Origin: Cryptomeria japonica
Lineage: Eukaryota > Streptophyta > Pinopsida > Cupressales > Cupressaceae
Assembly: GCF_030272615.1 (NCBI RefSeq)
Contig: NC_081414.1
Location: 238,425,233 to 238,489,232 of the forward strand
Length of the DNA stretch: 64,000 bases
Direction of reading: 5' to 3'
The number at the start of each line of letters is the position of its first letter. The stretch's first letter is position 1. Shown here in pieces: positions 23,425-35,394 of the stretch. Under the pieces are notes generated by a model. It searched no databases. It had not been told where the DNA came from and saw only the letters and a list, made by a program, of their open reading frames with translations. Both the position numbers and the translations under genes were made by a program.

Positions 23425-24674
23425 TATAGCTAGGAAATCGGAAATCATCAAAGAAAATATCAATAATAGCTCAATCACAAAAGCAGATTGAAATGATCAA
23501 TCCTAAACACACTCAATAAAGACATGAAAATGAAACATTCAAAACTAAAGACTATGCAAACCAAATGTAGATCTAAATGCTTCCTTCATGCGGCTCCATT
23601 GTCCTTCTTTCTTCTCCAAATAGATTTGTTGTGGATCTCACCTACTAGTGCATGATCATGATATGAAAGCAAGTAGACAAGATGATTGCTCAAGAGTACT
23701 CGAAGCGTGATTGATTTGACAAAGTAATTAAAAACAAGAGATTATTAGATCATATGATTATTAGATTGAGATTGAAGAAATTTATCCAATTTATAGATAA
23801 ATTGGAGAAATGATCAAATTAGCATGAAGAGATTCAAATAGAAATTGTAAATCAATATGACAAATTATGCACTTTCTATGCAAAATTGATTGATTGTCAA
23901 TTTATGACAAATTATGACAAATTTCTATGTCAAAAAGTGATTGATTGTCAATTATGACAAATTATGACAAATTGCTATGTCATTCCCATGAAATTATGAG
24001 GAAAATAGGAGGAAATTGAATTAGAAATTAGGAAAATTAGAAAAATAGAAAAATAGAAAATAGGAAATTTAGTGAATTAATTAATAATTTTTCATTTATT
24101 AATTAATTCATAAATAGGGAATTAATTAGCCAATTAAATAAATATTTAATTGTGACAAGAAGACCTAGGATAAATAAATAAATTATTTAACCTAGAGGGA
24201 GAATGGAGAGAAAACAACAAACAAGGTTAAATTAGAAATGCAAGGACGACAATTAGGTCTTGATATAAAATTGATTTGATGTCGATTCGATCATGATTTT
24301 GAATTGATAAATGATTCATACTGATAAATGATTTGATTTATAAATGCACCAATTGACAAGGAACAATGACAAATTGATCCAAATTGACATTATTGAGAAG
24401 GACAACGATTGATGACAAATCGGTCGCAAAATGACAAAATTGACAAGTTGATAAAGATCGACCAAAATCATGACTGAAAATTGTTATCAACAAGACCTAA
24501 TTCGAAAGCGAGACAAATGAAGAATGAAGAAGAAGGACTTGATGCTTGCAAATGATAAAGACCAAGTGCGTGACATAGGAGAAATGTTAATGCGATGCAA
24601 AAACCCTAAAATAAGGCAATGCGTAAATGTTAAAGTACGATTTCGCAAGCGTTGACCATTTTTAGGTGTCTACA
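23425..24674 (-). repeat. 5' LTR of the LARD (right copy)
   Basis: 1250 bp, collinear with 15283-16532 without a net indel. The TATA box at 23788-23796 is preserved. It is followed by the target duplication CCTAC. Confidence 0.92.
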
Positions 24675-24960
24675 CCTACATCCACATGGAGAGGAGACAT
24701 AAGAAGGGAATCCATATCTATGCTATCAAACAATAGATGGAATGACCAAGATATGATCAATGATGACTATGCGGAGATGGTGTAATCTATGAAGGTATGA
24801 CCAATCATAAAACATAAGTAGAACATTCAAACACACACAAATACACATGTATATATGTATATACATATGTATGTATGTTTGTATATATGTATATACACAT
24901 GTATGTATATGTGTGTGTATATATATATGTATATGTATATGTTGGCATTGTGTTGTCTTT
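24675..24960 (+). repeat. Right half of the dispersed repeat split by the LARD, ending in a TA/TG microsatellite
   Basis: Begins with the target duplication CCTAC (24675-24679). It matches 29401-29660 and ends in an alternating TATATG/TGTGTA microsatellite at about 24830-24947, which produces meaningless Tyr/His/Ile-rich open frames. Confidence 0.85.
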
Positions 24961-25069
24961 GATGTCAAACGGTATAGATTGACAACCAGTATAAGAGATG
25001 TATGAATAATATTGCTATTGATTCCACCAAATGCTCATTTTCATTGTTTAGTATCCATCATAACTTCAA

Positions 25070-26195
25070 TTACAATATTAAGTACCTGCAACAAAACACT
25101 AACAATAGTCAATCAAGAAGATATTAAAACAAAATAATATATTTACAATAATATCAAAAAAGAGGTCTGAGAATTTACATTACTTGGATGAGCAAAGAAA
25201 GTTTTTTTTTTTGAAAATAATAGTAAAGTCTTAAATTTTCAGGTTGTTAAATTAATATAAGTTTTTCTTATTTAGAAAATTAGAGAGATGAGTAAAAGAA
25301 ATCTTTTTAAGAAAATGATTATGAACTTTAATCTTTCAGATTTGAAAAATTATGAATTGATAAAAAAAGAGGATTAACCCTAACAAATAAATATATGAAT
25401 TTAAAAGAAGATTGAAATTACACTGTAGTAGATGCAATAGAAAATAATCATAAAATAAAATTTGAAACTCAACCTCCGAAAGATCAAATAAAGTATTGAT
25501 GCAGATAGGTGAATGTGGTTGCTCAAGATTATGAGAGAGTGACTATAAGATCAAGATGAGTTGAGCATCAAATGGACATTAGAGAAATATGATACAAGAA
25601 TATGTCTAAATGGGATGAGAGGCATCTTTAAATAGAATTCTCAATAGACAACCAAAGGCTAGGATTAAGAGGTTTAATAGATGGATATGATGAAATGCGG
25701 ATTAGGGTTAGGCTTGAAAGATGTGCTCATGTGACAAGTGTCACATTATAAACAACATATAGGGCTTAGGATATGGTTACGGAGCATTCTTATAGGAATG
25801 ACCAAGATTAAGAGGTTTAATTTAAAATGGATGGATAGGATATTAAGTTAGTTTGACTTTTGGGAAGGTGTCCAAGTTCAATGAACTAGGGACAAGGCTT
25901 AGTTAAATATGTGAAGCGGACAAGGTGGGACACTTGTTAAATGACTACAAATTTCAATTATGAACCATGAAAACACAATGAGGGGTGAGGATTGACTAGA
26001 CCAAGATTAAGGTAAAATAAGAATTTGTTAAATTAAAAAAATACACATTTATTTAATTAATGGAATAGGATAAAGGTGAATTTAATTAAGTAAACAAATT
26101 TCATTTAGGATTTTGGGGTAGAAAAAGGGGTTAATTAAGGAAATAATGAATATATATGTAAATAATTGGTTTGTGGACAATGTTAGGTATCTACA
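25070..26195 (-). repeat. Minus-strand LTR related to the LTR at 6094-7080
   Basis: On the minus strand it starts TGTAGATACCTAACATTG (at 26195) and is preceded by a polypurine tract (26196-26212, AAAAAGGGCAAAA). The far end (AAGTACCTGCAACAAAACAC near 25080) corresponds to the reverse complement of the end of the 6094-7080 LTR, so the family is the same or close. The left edge is approximate. A minus-strand TATA-like TCTATTTAAAG lies near 25630. No partner LTR is identified. Confidence 0.6.
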
Positions 26196-26212
26196 TTTTG
26201 CCCTTTTTAGAG

Positions 26213-26840
26213 ATGATGTTGCAAAAAGAATTCATTTCAAAGAAGATTATTTCGTAAGTTGTATTTCTACATGGAAAAAATAGACATTTTAAAATTTTCT
26301 AGATGTTTTCAATAAATGTCATTTATTTAGACATATTTCTTATTATATTATTCTCTTTGGCACAAAAAAAATGGTTTTTATCTAGAAGATTAATGAACTT
26401 CAGGCTATGACTGAGGCTGACACTAGGGTAGAAAAATGGGTCTGCGGAGGTAGAAAAATGGGTCTGCGGAGGTGCAAGAAATACGGATTGTAAATTAAAG
26501 AATTGGGATAAAGCTGTAAGATGCAAAAAGACCTTAGTGAGAAGGTTTATCAAAGAAATGAGAACAAGATTGTAATGGATATTAAGGAAGGCTAAGACAC
26601 CCTTAAGTTTAAAATGAAGGAGATGGTTTTGATGAATTTGGCTTCCCTATAGGATATTCAGGAGGAAATTGATTGTAGGAAAGCTAATAAAAAGAGACAT
26701 GCTATGTCCCCCTCTACTTTGAATGAATCCCCTTGCTTCTATGGTTAAAGATAATTTGGATTCTTGTTTCAATAAAAGAAAGAAAGAAATATTGTGATTT
26801 CTTCCATTCTGTCCTTTGAATCAAATAACTCCTCAAAACT
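26213..26840. other. No gene recognised
   Basis: Contains a small direct duplication (GGTAGAAAAATGGGTCTGCGGA twice at about 26427-26472) and otherwise short frames only. It may be internal 3' DNA of the element whose LTR ends at 26195. Confidence 0.4.
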
Positions 26841-27840
26841 AATTCTTTCAACTTGTGAATAACCTTTACATACAAGAATTGCCTAGTTTCTTACAACTTC
26901 TCCATCTTCATTTAGTTTGTTTCTATCCATTTGATTGCTATCACATTCTTGTTTGCAAGACTTGCTCCCAATTACCAAGTCTATTTTTTCTAAATATAAT
27001 TCAATTATTATTCCATTTCTTGTATCCAACCATCATCCTTGTTGTCATCATTAGATCTAGAATCAAATTTCCCAAAATCTATATTTTTTTATGTAACATT
27101 TACGTCCAAATTTTTTTAAGTAGTTGACAATTATAGGTCTGCCATGCCATAGCTCATAAGGAGTATTGCAACATTTCACTCTTAGTTGTCCTCTATTAAG
27201 AATATGGACCGTAGTATGGAATGCTTGTTTCTAATACATATGAGGTGGATTTTCCTCTCTTTACATTTTTCTTTCCCCGTGTCAAATAGTTGTATTATTA
27301 TTTTTGTAATACTCCATTTTTCTAAGGAGTTCTTGACGAAAATAGATGTTTCTTTATATACATTTTCTTAAATTTGGGTTCCTTCTACCACTAATATTCT
27401 AGATCTTGCCTTCCTAATTTCATAGCCCTTATCGTCAAAAGTGAGATTGTTATCTTTCCTACACATTTGTATTACATAGAGAAGATTGTTATTGAGACCC
27501 TTAGCGTAGAGAATATCTTCTACATTGTTCTACCCATCAATAGTTATTACTCCCTATCCAAAAATCATTGTACATGAGTCACCTCAAATATAATTGCGCC
27601 TCCAATCCATTTCTCAAGATTGGTGAACATAATTTTGTCACATGTCATGTGGTCAAAATAGCTACTTTCAATCACCAAAGAGTTTGTCTCTTCTTTTTTA
27701 TGGAAGCCAATCCACACAGGTATAGATTTTTTGATATTATTGTCAGTTTCTTGGGTGCAAGACACCTTAGTAGGATTTATAATATAAATAAAATGATAAC
27801 TTTGTTTAAGGTCTTGAAACCATGGAAGCAAATACACACT
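26840..27840 (-). pseudogene. Ty1/copia polyprotein remnant: protease then integrase
   Basis: On the minus strand a frame at 27837-27565 ends with a copia protease core, SLVIESSYFDHMTCDKIMF, where functional copies have an Asp-Ser/Thr-Gly before the SxHMTGDK-like motif; the catalytic Asp is lost here (IESS). Further along, at about 27260-27080, lies the integrase end: FHTTVHILNRGQLR, NTPYELWHGRP and FGRKCYIKK. The stretch between carries many stops. Reverse transcriptase, expected beyond 26850, is not seen. Confidence 0.75.
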
Positions 27841-28400
27841 AAATCATTTTTTTAGGGCTTCAACCCAAGTTCATTACTCTTTGATAATTACAACACTTAT
27901 GGAAAGATGATTTAGCCTCAAATTAGTATGAATAATTAATTAATTTGAATAATAATAATAACTCAACATGACTACATAAGCTACTTTGAGACATTGCATC
28001 TAGCACACTTCTGGCTTTACTCAAATGTAGCTACTTTTAGATCACTATCTCCAATAAGCATTAGAAATTTATTTACACACTTCCACACAACACACCACCA
28101 TCACATAAGGTCAAATATGCGCTTTTCCCCATTCCCAGACATGCATAACACATTGAAATCCATTAAGGAAAATCTTTTCCATGACCCAATCAATTCCCAA
28201 CAGCAATCAAAATTCAAATTTACAGACACGAAGAAGACAATCTTTTCTGAAAATAAAATGCAGAAGTAAGAGCCACCAACCTACAATACGCAAAACCAAA
28301 AATTGAAGTTGAAATATGAAATCATCAAGCCTTCTCAAATACAAATAATTAAACAATAAATGGAGCACAATTAAATATTAATAAATTAGATTAAATAAAT
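27766..28400 (+). repeat. Dispersed repeat, copy 1
   Basis: Starts near CCTTAGTAGGATTTATAATAT and matches 40552-41890, including GGGCTTCAACCCAAGTTCATT and CATCTAGCACACTTCTGGCT. Relative to copy 2 it lacks two of three 53-bp units and about 490 bp near its right end. It overlaps the 5' part of the copia remnant. Confidence 0.75.
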
Positions 28401-28932
28401 TAATTACTCAATTTCTTAATAAAATGAATAATCCAATCATGTAATAAATCCAATAACCAAACCGCGACTGAGAAAAATAAGAAGCCAAAGAGATCGTTTG
28501 ACCTCATAACCTATGGAACGAGGTGGAAGATACTTAACCAATACGACACATCTCTTAGTTGACCCTCAAGAAAAATCAACTAAGCAAAAGACAACAGGAT
28601 AAACTAACGAGGTGTACATCTTAAACCAAGAGTGTGTGAGAGAAACTATGTCATCTCCGACAACTTGCCATTGGGATATAGACACGGTCAGAACTGTGGA
28701 GTTAGGTGGAGTCAATATCTTGTACCTACAAACCTGCATCAAAGGCCAACATGACATATACAATACATACACATCACAATAAACAAATAGGTGATAGAGA
28801 ATCGCGATGACATATCCCGCTCGCAATGAGTGATATGGCATCGTCTCTACTCACGAAGACAATCACATAATATAATACCTAAACATCACATAGAATCATT
28901 ATCATGAAGTGGGGTTGGTATCATTATCAATC
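28401..28932. other. No gene recognised
   Basis: AT-rich at first, then ordinary composition. No motif that I can support. Confidence 0.4.
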
Positions 28933-29690
28933 TCATAATTCATGGCATAAATAGGGTACATATAGAAAGTTAGTAGATAATTTAGCATCATAATTTTTTT
29001 GTTTTAGTTTATCATAATAATTTTTTAATTTGTGTTCTTACCTAAAGATTTTTTTATGTTTCCCTCTTGATGTGGCTTATTATTTGAAAGAAAAGTTAAT
29101 TATTAGTAATATATGTCCTATTATATTGTTTTCCTTGCAAGTTAGTTCTTTACATCATGAGTAAAATTGAATTTTTGAAAGGGCACATAAACCTTAGACA
29201 ACTAAAATGTCAAACACATCAAGAAAAACCAATAAATTGAAAGATATGCAGATGTTACAATGTAAAAAGCACACTAACAACACCATGAGAGTTAGGAGCT
29301 AAATGCCTACAAAATCTCCAATTTGATCTCAAAACTGCACACCCTTGACCTAGGTGTGATATTTTGAGATCTTTTAACAATAGTCCATGGCTAAAATTTT
29401 CCTACATCCACATGGAGAGGAGACATAAGAATGGAATCCATATCTATGCTATTCAACCAATAGATGGAATGACCAAGATATGATAAATGATAACTATATG
29501 GAGATGGTGCAATCTAAGAAGGTATGACCAATCATGTACCATAAGTAGTACGCTCAAACACACACAAACACACATGTATATATGTATATATGTATATGTG
29601 TGTGTATATGTATATGTATATGTATATACATATCTATATGTATATTTATATAAATATATACACATCTCACACAAGCATCCACATATATAT
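28933..29690 (+). repeat. Dispersed repeat, unoccupied copy of the LARD target
   Basis: Matches 14816-15282 and 24675-24960 as one continuous stretch, with a single CCTAC at 29401-29405 where the other copy holds the LARD. It ends in a TA/TG microsatellite (about 29560-29660). Confidence 0.85.
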
Positions 29691-29699
29691 CAATATCAA

Positions 29700-30970
29700 T
29701 TGATATACATTAAATCATTTTTGATATCAAAATCATAAATATTTTGATAAGAGTTCAATTAAATTGCTTTAAAAATGAACTAATAAATAAATAATGATAT
29801 CAATATTAATTTGTCCATTTATATATCAAATTCCATGTTCATGTCAATACCTTAATACATTTGCTACAACTTATAATACATACTTTTTTATGTTTATTTT
29901 TGTTGTGGGTGTCAACTTTGTCCCATGCTCTGACATAAAGGACATTCTTTAAGAGTTATCTTGTATTTATTCACTACTAGTATTGTCCCATGCTCTAACA
30001 TAAAGGACATATATGATTTGATATTATAGTTAAAATTAAAATGACAAAATTGATATAAAAAATAGATACATTTTATATTTTTTTAAATTGCATATTATAA
30101 TTTAAAAATAATAGTATATAAATTTATACAAAACTATTACAAATATAAATAAATATATAAATTCTTAAATTTAAAATTATAAATAATTAAATATTAAAAA
30201 TACAAAATATTTGTCAAAAGTTGTATCTCAATTGGTTGAGCAATGGACTTTCTAATTTTGATTTTCCCTTATCTTTTGGTTATCTAAATTTTGTGTTTTC
30301 TAATAGTTTTCTTTTTGACTTGACTTATAGATTTACAGAAATTTGATCTTTTAAAATAAAAGAATTTATAAAATTCATAATTGTATAAAATAAATATTCA
30401 TTCAGAATTGAAAAACAATTATAGATTAACCAACTTAGACCTATATTCTATTGAAAAGCAGAGTATTTTTCTTAGACTTAAAACGTGTAATCCTTCACAA
30501 AAATAGTTGTGAATAATCCAGTAATACATAAAAGGACTTCAACTATTAGCTCTTATCGAAATTGATAATTCTGGCTTCTCCCTGGCTTTCAAGTCATATC
30601 AACGAAAGATCTTAATTAAATTACTCAGATGGCTTTCCTTTGCAATCTTTGCTTGCTGACTACCGAACAAAACCAAAGTCAAGTTTAAATTTGGTGGCGT
30701 TATTCAGGTGATAGGAATAAAAATAATCAGATAATGTGATACACTTCCGCCAAATGAATAAAGCCAAGAAAAGATTAACAGGCCCAATGACTACAAATAC
30801 TTACAACACTTTCTCCAAATGCATAATGTTAAAGCACATGCATACATCTGCATTTTCTTGTCTTGCTACCATTTGTCCCTTCAACAATACAATTTGCTTT
30901 GCTCTGCACCGCAATACACGGTAACATTATGTTTATGTATCAAAACAACTATTGGAAAATTAAAGAATGT
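29700..30970 (+). repeat. Segmental repeat block A, copy 1
   Basis: Collinear with 57600-58710: 29715-30110 with 57610-58020, 30210-30700 with 58060-58530, and 30805-30965 with 58535-58700. Phrases such as AATTCTGGCTTCTCCCT and TTCAATTAAATTGCTTTAAA are shared. Confidence 0.75.
30220..30285 (+). other. tRNA-like promoter motif, possible SINE head
   Basis: GTATCTCAATTGGTTGAGCA resembles a tRNA D-arm/A-box, followed about 25 bases later by a weak B-box-like CTAATTTTGATTTTCC. No acceptor pairing is found, so it is not a tRNA gene. The second copy is near 58063. Confidence 0.25.
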
Positions 30971-31035
30971 AGAGTTTCTCATTAGGAGGAACAACTTGGC
31001 AAGAAAAAATGGAAAAGGCAAACTGTTTTAATAGA

Positions 31036-32635
31036 CTTAAATGGATGCTCTGACAAGATATTTTTTAACTAGAACTTATTTATAAACCCAAGTTTAATCA
31101 CCATTGTTGAGAGCAAAGGGAATACTATAGAGCTCCCTTCAAACCCAACAAGGTCAGTACACAATTAACACCACTAGCCTTCAATGCAATGCAGGATGGT
31201 GAAATATATAAATCAGCAATTGAGTTAATTTGGCACATAGCCATTGATTGGTATCAAAGGAGCTCTATCAATATATTCCAATAACATACCCGATTTTAAC
31301 TTGTTTGAATAAGATTGGGCATTCACAAAATTGCCTTTATAAATTTATAAATTTTTAGGTTTACTGACATTTAGATTGCTTACAGTGAAGGCCTTACATA
31401 GTGTTAACCTTCTAGATAGTGAAGGCCTTACATAATGTTAACCTTCTAGCTATTGTATTTAGCTAGTTCTATACATTTATAGATCTTGGTCATACTATGT
31501 AACCTTCATGAGAATCTATGACATAACATCATTAACCCAATGCAATATTGAAAAAAACATCATTAATCTATTGAATTTCAAAAAGGCATAAGTGACAAAT
31601 ATATCCAACGGAAGTCAGAAATACAAAACCCTTAACTATCAGGACCAATTGTATCTTAGAATATGCGGAGAACGGTTATTATGCCTTGCTCATTTTATAG
31701 TAGTCAGCTACGTTGATACTATAATTTTTAAACACTTCAGAAGTTCCAAAGGGGGTACTATGACCCTCTGTACTTACTTTGGAGCTTCTGAGCTGTTTAA
31801 AAATAATTGTATCAATTTCGATTTAATCCACTGATAAAATGCCCAGGCATAATAATCATTCCTGGGGTATTCTAAGATACAATTGGTAATAATATTGTTA
31901 AAGGTTTTCTATTTCTGATTTCCGTTGGATATATTTAATAATTGTATCAATTTCGATTTAATCCACTGATAAAATGCCCAGGCATAATAATCATTCCTGG
32001 GGTATTCTAAGATACAATTGATAAAATGCCCAGGCATAATAATCATTCCTGGGGTATTCTAAGATACAATTGATAAAATGCCCAGGCATAATAATCATTC
32101 CTGGGGTATTCTAAGATACAATTGATAAAATGCCCAGGCATAATAATCATTCCTGGGGTATTCTAAGATACAATTGGTAATAATATTGTTAAAGGTTTTC
32201 TATTTCTGATTTCCGTTGGATATATTTGTCAATAATGCTTTTTGAAATTCAAGAAGGTTAACACCATGTAAGGCCTTCACTGTAAGCATTCTAAGATGTC
32301 AGAAAACCTAAAAATTTATTGATACTGATCCCTTACATATGTTACAGGTCTTATGAGGCAACTTCGTGAATGCACAATCTTTTTCAAACAAGTGAAAATC
32401 AGGTATGTTATTTGAATATATTGGTAGAGCTCCTTTGATACCAAAAAAAAACTAAATTGACTCAACTGTTGACTTATGCATTGCATTGAAGGCTGGTAGT
32501 GTTAATTGTGTACTGACCTTGTTTGGTTTGAAGGGATCTCTACAATATTCTCTTTGCTTTCAATAGTAGTGATCGAACTTGAGTTTATAAATAGGTTCTA
32601 ATTAAAAAAAATCTTACCAGAGTATCCATTTAACT
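31036..32635. repeat. Large fold-back element with internal amplification
   Basis: The two arms are reverse complements: outer ends AAATGGATGCTCTG near 31040 and CAGAGTATCCATTT near 32620, centre near 31757 (AGAAGTTCCAAAG against CTTTGGAGCTTCT). The right arm is longer because about 135 bp (31802-31937) is repeated and then a 52-bp unit is present four times. The left arm carries a 34-bp direct duplication at about 31384-31450. No transposase is present. Open frames inside are by-products of the palindrome. Confidence 0.8.
31968..32175 (+). repeat. 52-bp tandem repeat, four units
   Basis: Units start at 31968, 32020, 32072 and 32124, each beginning GATAAAATGCCCAGGCATAA. They appear identical by eye, implying recent expansion. 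Confidence 0.92.
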
Positions 32636-32639
32636 ACCT

Positions 32640-32783
32640 ACCATTTAACTAGTAAATGATAATATTAAACAAAGGCTTGGTTATTTTCAGTTCAGTACTC
32701 ACTCTCTCTGTAATCTTCTTTAATATGTAGGTCCCCAACCTGACCTACCCAGGCTAGGGAATTCTTACAACAGTCCCCCAGAG
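32640..32783 (-). repeat. Minus-strand LTR start with polypurine tract
   Basis: On the minus strand CTCTGGGGGAC (32773-32783) is followed by TGTTGTAAGAATTCCCTAG from 32772 leftward. The same junction appears at 39270, 60095 and 61953. The other LTR edge is not resolved. Confidence 0.55.
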
Positions 32784-33370
32784 ACAACGGTGCTAGACTC
32801 TTTTTACCTTACAATAGATTTTAAATACATTCCAACACCTTTTACACAAGAAGACAAATTCTTCAACATTCGTGGAAACCTATTAAAAGTACATTGGGAG
32901 AGGTTCAATATTTCACTTCATATATATTGGAAGGAAAAAAGGTCATATGCTAATCTGGTGGCTCTTATGCATCTGTGCTCTTCTCGTTAAGTCGCTTGTA
33001 GTGTCTGTCTAAGAATCGAAGAAACACGACCTCGACTAGAAAAATTAATATATAGCACGATCACATTAGTATAAATGGCAAAGTAATTGTTGTTCTTACA
33101 AATTAAGACAAAATTAGTTTGCCAAAAACCATAACATGAATACTGGGCATACCTGTATACGTTGAGCATACCTGTATACGTTGAGAATGTTGTTGTTGTT
33201 ATAAAATCGAAATAAATTGGCCTTCAGAGCCATAATATGAATACTGGGCATACCTGTATACGTTGAGAATATTTCTTATCCTAACAGTTTTTCTCTCCTG
33301 TTGGGAGTTGTCCCATTTGTTATCCAAAAGCTATCCAAAACATTAAAAACAAGAGCTGCAGGGCAGCGAA
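32784..33370 (+). repeat. Segmental repeat block B, copy 1
   Basis: Matches 61360-61775: AAATTCTTCAACATTCGT, GCATCTGTGCTCTTCTC, and ATACTGGGCATACCTGTATA. The phrase GCATACCTGTATACGTTGAG is locally repeated at 33148-33182 and again near 33246. Confidence 0.8.
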
Positions 33371-34040
33371 GTTCCTGCCAGGGAATGAAGGATTGTGTTT
33401 GTAATAGGATTTGCTAAGGCTGGTAGCTAAATTGTCTTATAACAAGGAGGTCAAATGCAAGAGCTTATGCCAAAATAAGAGTGTTGGAATAAAGCATTAG
33501 GGATACAAGAATATCATCAGATGATGTGTGAAGGAATCGAGTGATAGCAAGCTAGACACAATTTGTTTAAAGTGTTTAGAAACTTTAATGAAAATGCAAT
33601 TGGCAGTTGTAGATGTAGACTATACAGTAGTTTTGTGTATGCAACATGGGAGTTGTGGAATAGGATATGCAACATGAGAGTTGTGGAACAGGATGTTAAG
33701 TTCATTCAAAACATAAAGAGAACTATACATAACAATAAGGTATGATGTAAAATAAAGATTTCTTCTTAACAGAGATTCTTTGAAGTCGTGGATATTCATT
33801 TATAGTAGGTGAGATCATTACATATATGATAAAGATTCAATTTATTAAAAAACTAGAACATTTTCAAATACCTAGCATAGCTAAATTAACAAATGTGGTC
33901 AGAGAACCAAGCAGGAAGTTGTTTACATCCATCTTCTAAGATTTGGTCATGCTCTCCACTTAAAATCAAAATTTCCCACAAAACACCCAATCAACAGTCC
34001 TTGAATACAACCTTGGATAAACGACATCTAGACAACAAAA
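33371..34040. other. No gene recognised
   Basis: Start of the gene-fragment insert absent from the 61-kb relative. Only short frames; a near-duplicate phrase GCAACATGRGAGTTGTGGAA occurs twice at about 33640-33690. Confidence 0.4.
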
Positions 34041-34590
34041 AAAACAGTCCATGAAAAAAAGAATGAAAATAAATCAGTACCAAATGTGTATGTATAACAA
34101 AACTCTCTGTATTTGTAATACATGCATCACCCACATTGTAAGGATGCACATGATTCCTTCCTGATTTACATTGGTGAATCGGTACATAGATACACCTATT
34201 AATTCCACCTTGGTGATGAAAGACGGCTCATGTGGCAGCTCTTCTCTAGCCTGGGTGTGCTTTCTCCAAACTTCTCTCTAGAAGAACATTGTTCATCTTC
34301 ATGATGGTAGCAGAGTAAAAACAGTCCATGAAAAAAAGAATGAAAATAAATCAGTACCAAATGTGTATGTATAACAAAACTCTCTGTATTTGTAATACAT
34401 GCATCACCCACATTGTAAGGATGCGCATGATTCCTTCCTGATTTACATTGGTGAATCGGTACATAGATACACCTATTAATTCCACCTTGGTGATGAAAGA
34501 CGGCTCATGTGGCAGCTCTTCTCTAGCCTGGGTGTGCTTTCTCCAAAGTTCTCTCTAGAAGAACATTGTTCATCTTCATGATGGTGGCAG
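34041..34590 (+). repeat. 277-bp tandem duplication
   Basis: 34041-34317 is repeated at 34318-34590 with very few changes (for example CACATG against CGCATG), indicating a recent event. Confidence 0.92.
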
Positions 34591-34719
34591 TTACTCTGCT
34601 AGTGAGGAGATACTATGTGAAGGGGAAAACCTCTTGTACTCATTACGTTGTGAGCATTTTTGTGTGGTTGATGGCTCCGTGGAATGGCAATCTATGTGCC
34701 ACAATAGAGGATTCCTAAA

Positions 34720-34930
34720 GTCTAAGTGTGGGGGAGTGTTGTTAGTGCCATGACTGCCCTCATTATCAATTGTAATTACTGTGTTCCTCATGGGCTTTCT
34801 GGAAAGCCAGACTTTTGTTAGGTTTGGGTTTTCTACACCTGTTATGCTTATTTATTATTCCATGCTACCTATGATGTTGAACAAGAATGAATAAAATATA
34901 CATTGAAGGACGGGTAAGAAGGGAAATACT
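34720..34930 (+). repeat. LTR start with polypurine tract, copia-like
   Basis: AAGTGTGGGGGAG (34724-34736) is followed by TGTTGTTAGTGCC, the usual form of a copia 3' LTR junction. The LTR end is not identified, so the right edge is approximate. Confidence 0.4.
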
Positions 34931-34964
34931 ATGTATTCTCCTAATTGATCAATGTCAGGAACAT

Positions 34965-35336
34965 GTCAAATGAGGAAATGAGAAAGATGGAAGGAGAAAA
35001 ATGAGAAATATAGGAGAAACACTGTCAAATGAGGAAATGAGAAAGATGGAAGGAGAAAAATGAGAAATATAGGAGAAACACATTTAAATCATTTAGCTTA
35101 TAGGTTAAAAGGAATGCTAAGAACATGGATGTGTTTTGAATTGGATACCTTAAATTGAGTTTTAACTGTTTATTATCTAATTCGGATATAATACTTAGAA
35201 TATACTTCAGAGAAGATTGAACTTGTCCTTTGAATTTTCTATTAATTTGTACTTAGAATATACTTCTATTAATTTGTACTTAGAATATACTTCAGAGAAG
35301 ATTGAACTTGTCCTTTAAATTTTCTATTAATTTGTC
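34965..35336 (+). repeat. Two short tandem duplications
   Basis: A 59-bp unit (TCAAATGAGGAAATGAGAAA...) is present twice at 34965-35082. A second unit of about 58 bp (CTTAGAATATACTTCAGAGA...) occurs at 35193 and again at 35279 with a short partial copy between. Confidence 0.88.
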
Positions 35337-35394
35337 CCAAATCTATGGCAATTTGACTTTACTAAAACCCCTTTGAAATGTCTCAAAAATTTGT

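Larger units (their letters stand above)
15283..24674 (-). mobile_element. Large retrotransposon derivative (LARD), complete, 9392 bp
   Basis: Two direct LTRs of exactly 1250 bp flank a 6892-bp interior, bounded by a CCTAC target duplication. On the minus strand the order is LTR, primer-binding-like site, 2.1-kb leader with a 20-bp tandem array, a roughly 963-codon reading frame, a 1.9-kb untranslated stretch, polypurine tract, LTR. No gag, protease, polymerase or integrase motif is visible, so movement would depend on proteins in trans. I counted about 31 mismatches between the LTRs by eye, about 2.5 percent. This puts the insertion well in the past but much later than most neighbours. Confidence 0.92.

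Noticed and set aside
24726-24968. 80-codon minus-strand frame rich in His, Ile, Tyr and Thr (also 29453-29738)
   Set aside because: Translation of a TA/TG microsatellite.
30220-30285. A functional tRNA gene
   Set aside because: The D-arm-like motif has no matching acceptor stem, anticodon arm or strong T-arm.
31592-31834. 80-codon frame in the fold-back
   Set aside because: It lies across the palindrome centre; its sequence is explained by the inverted arms.
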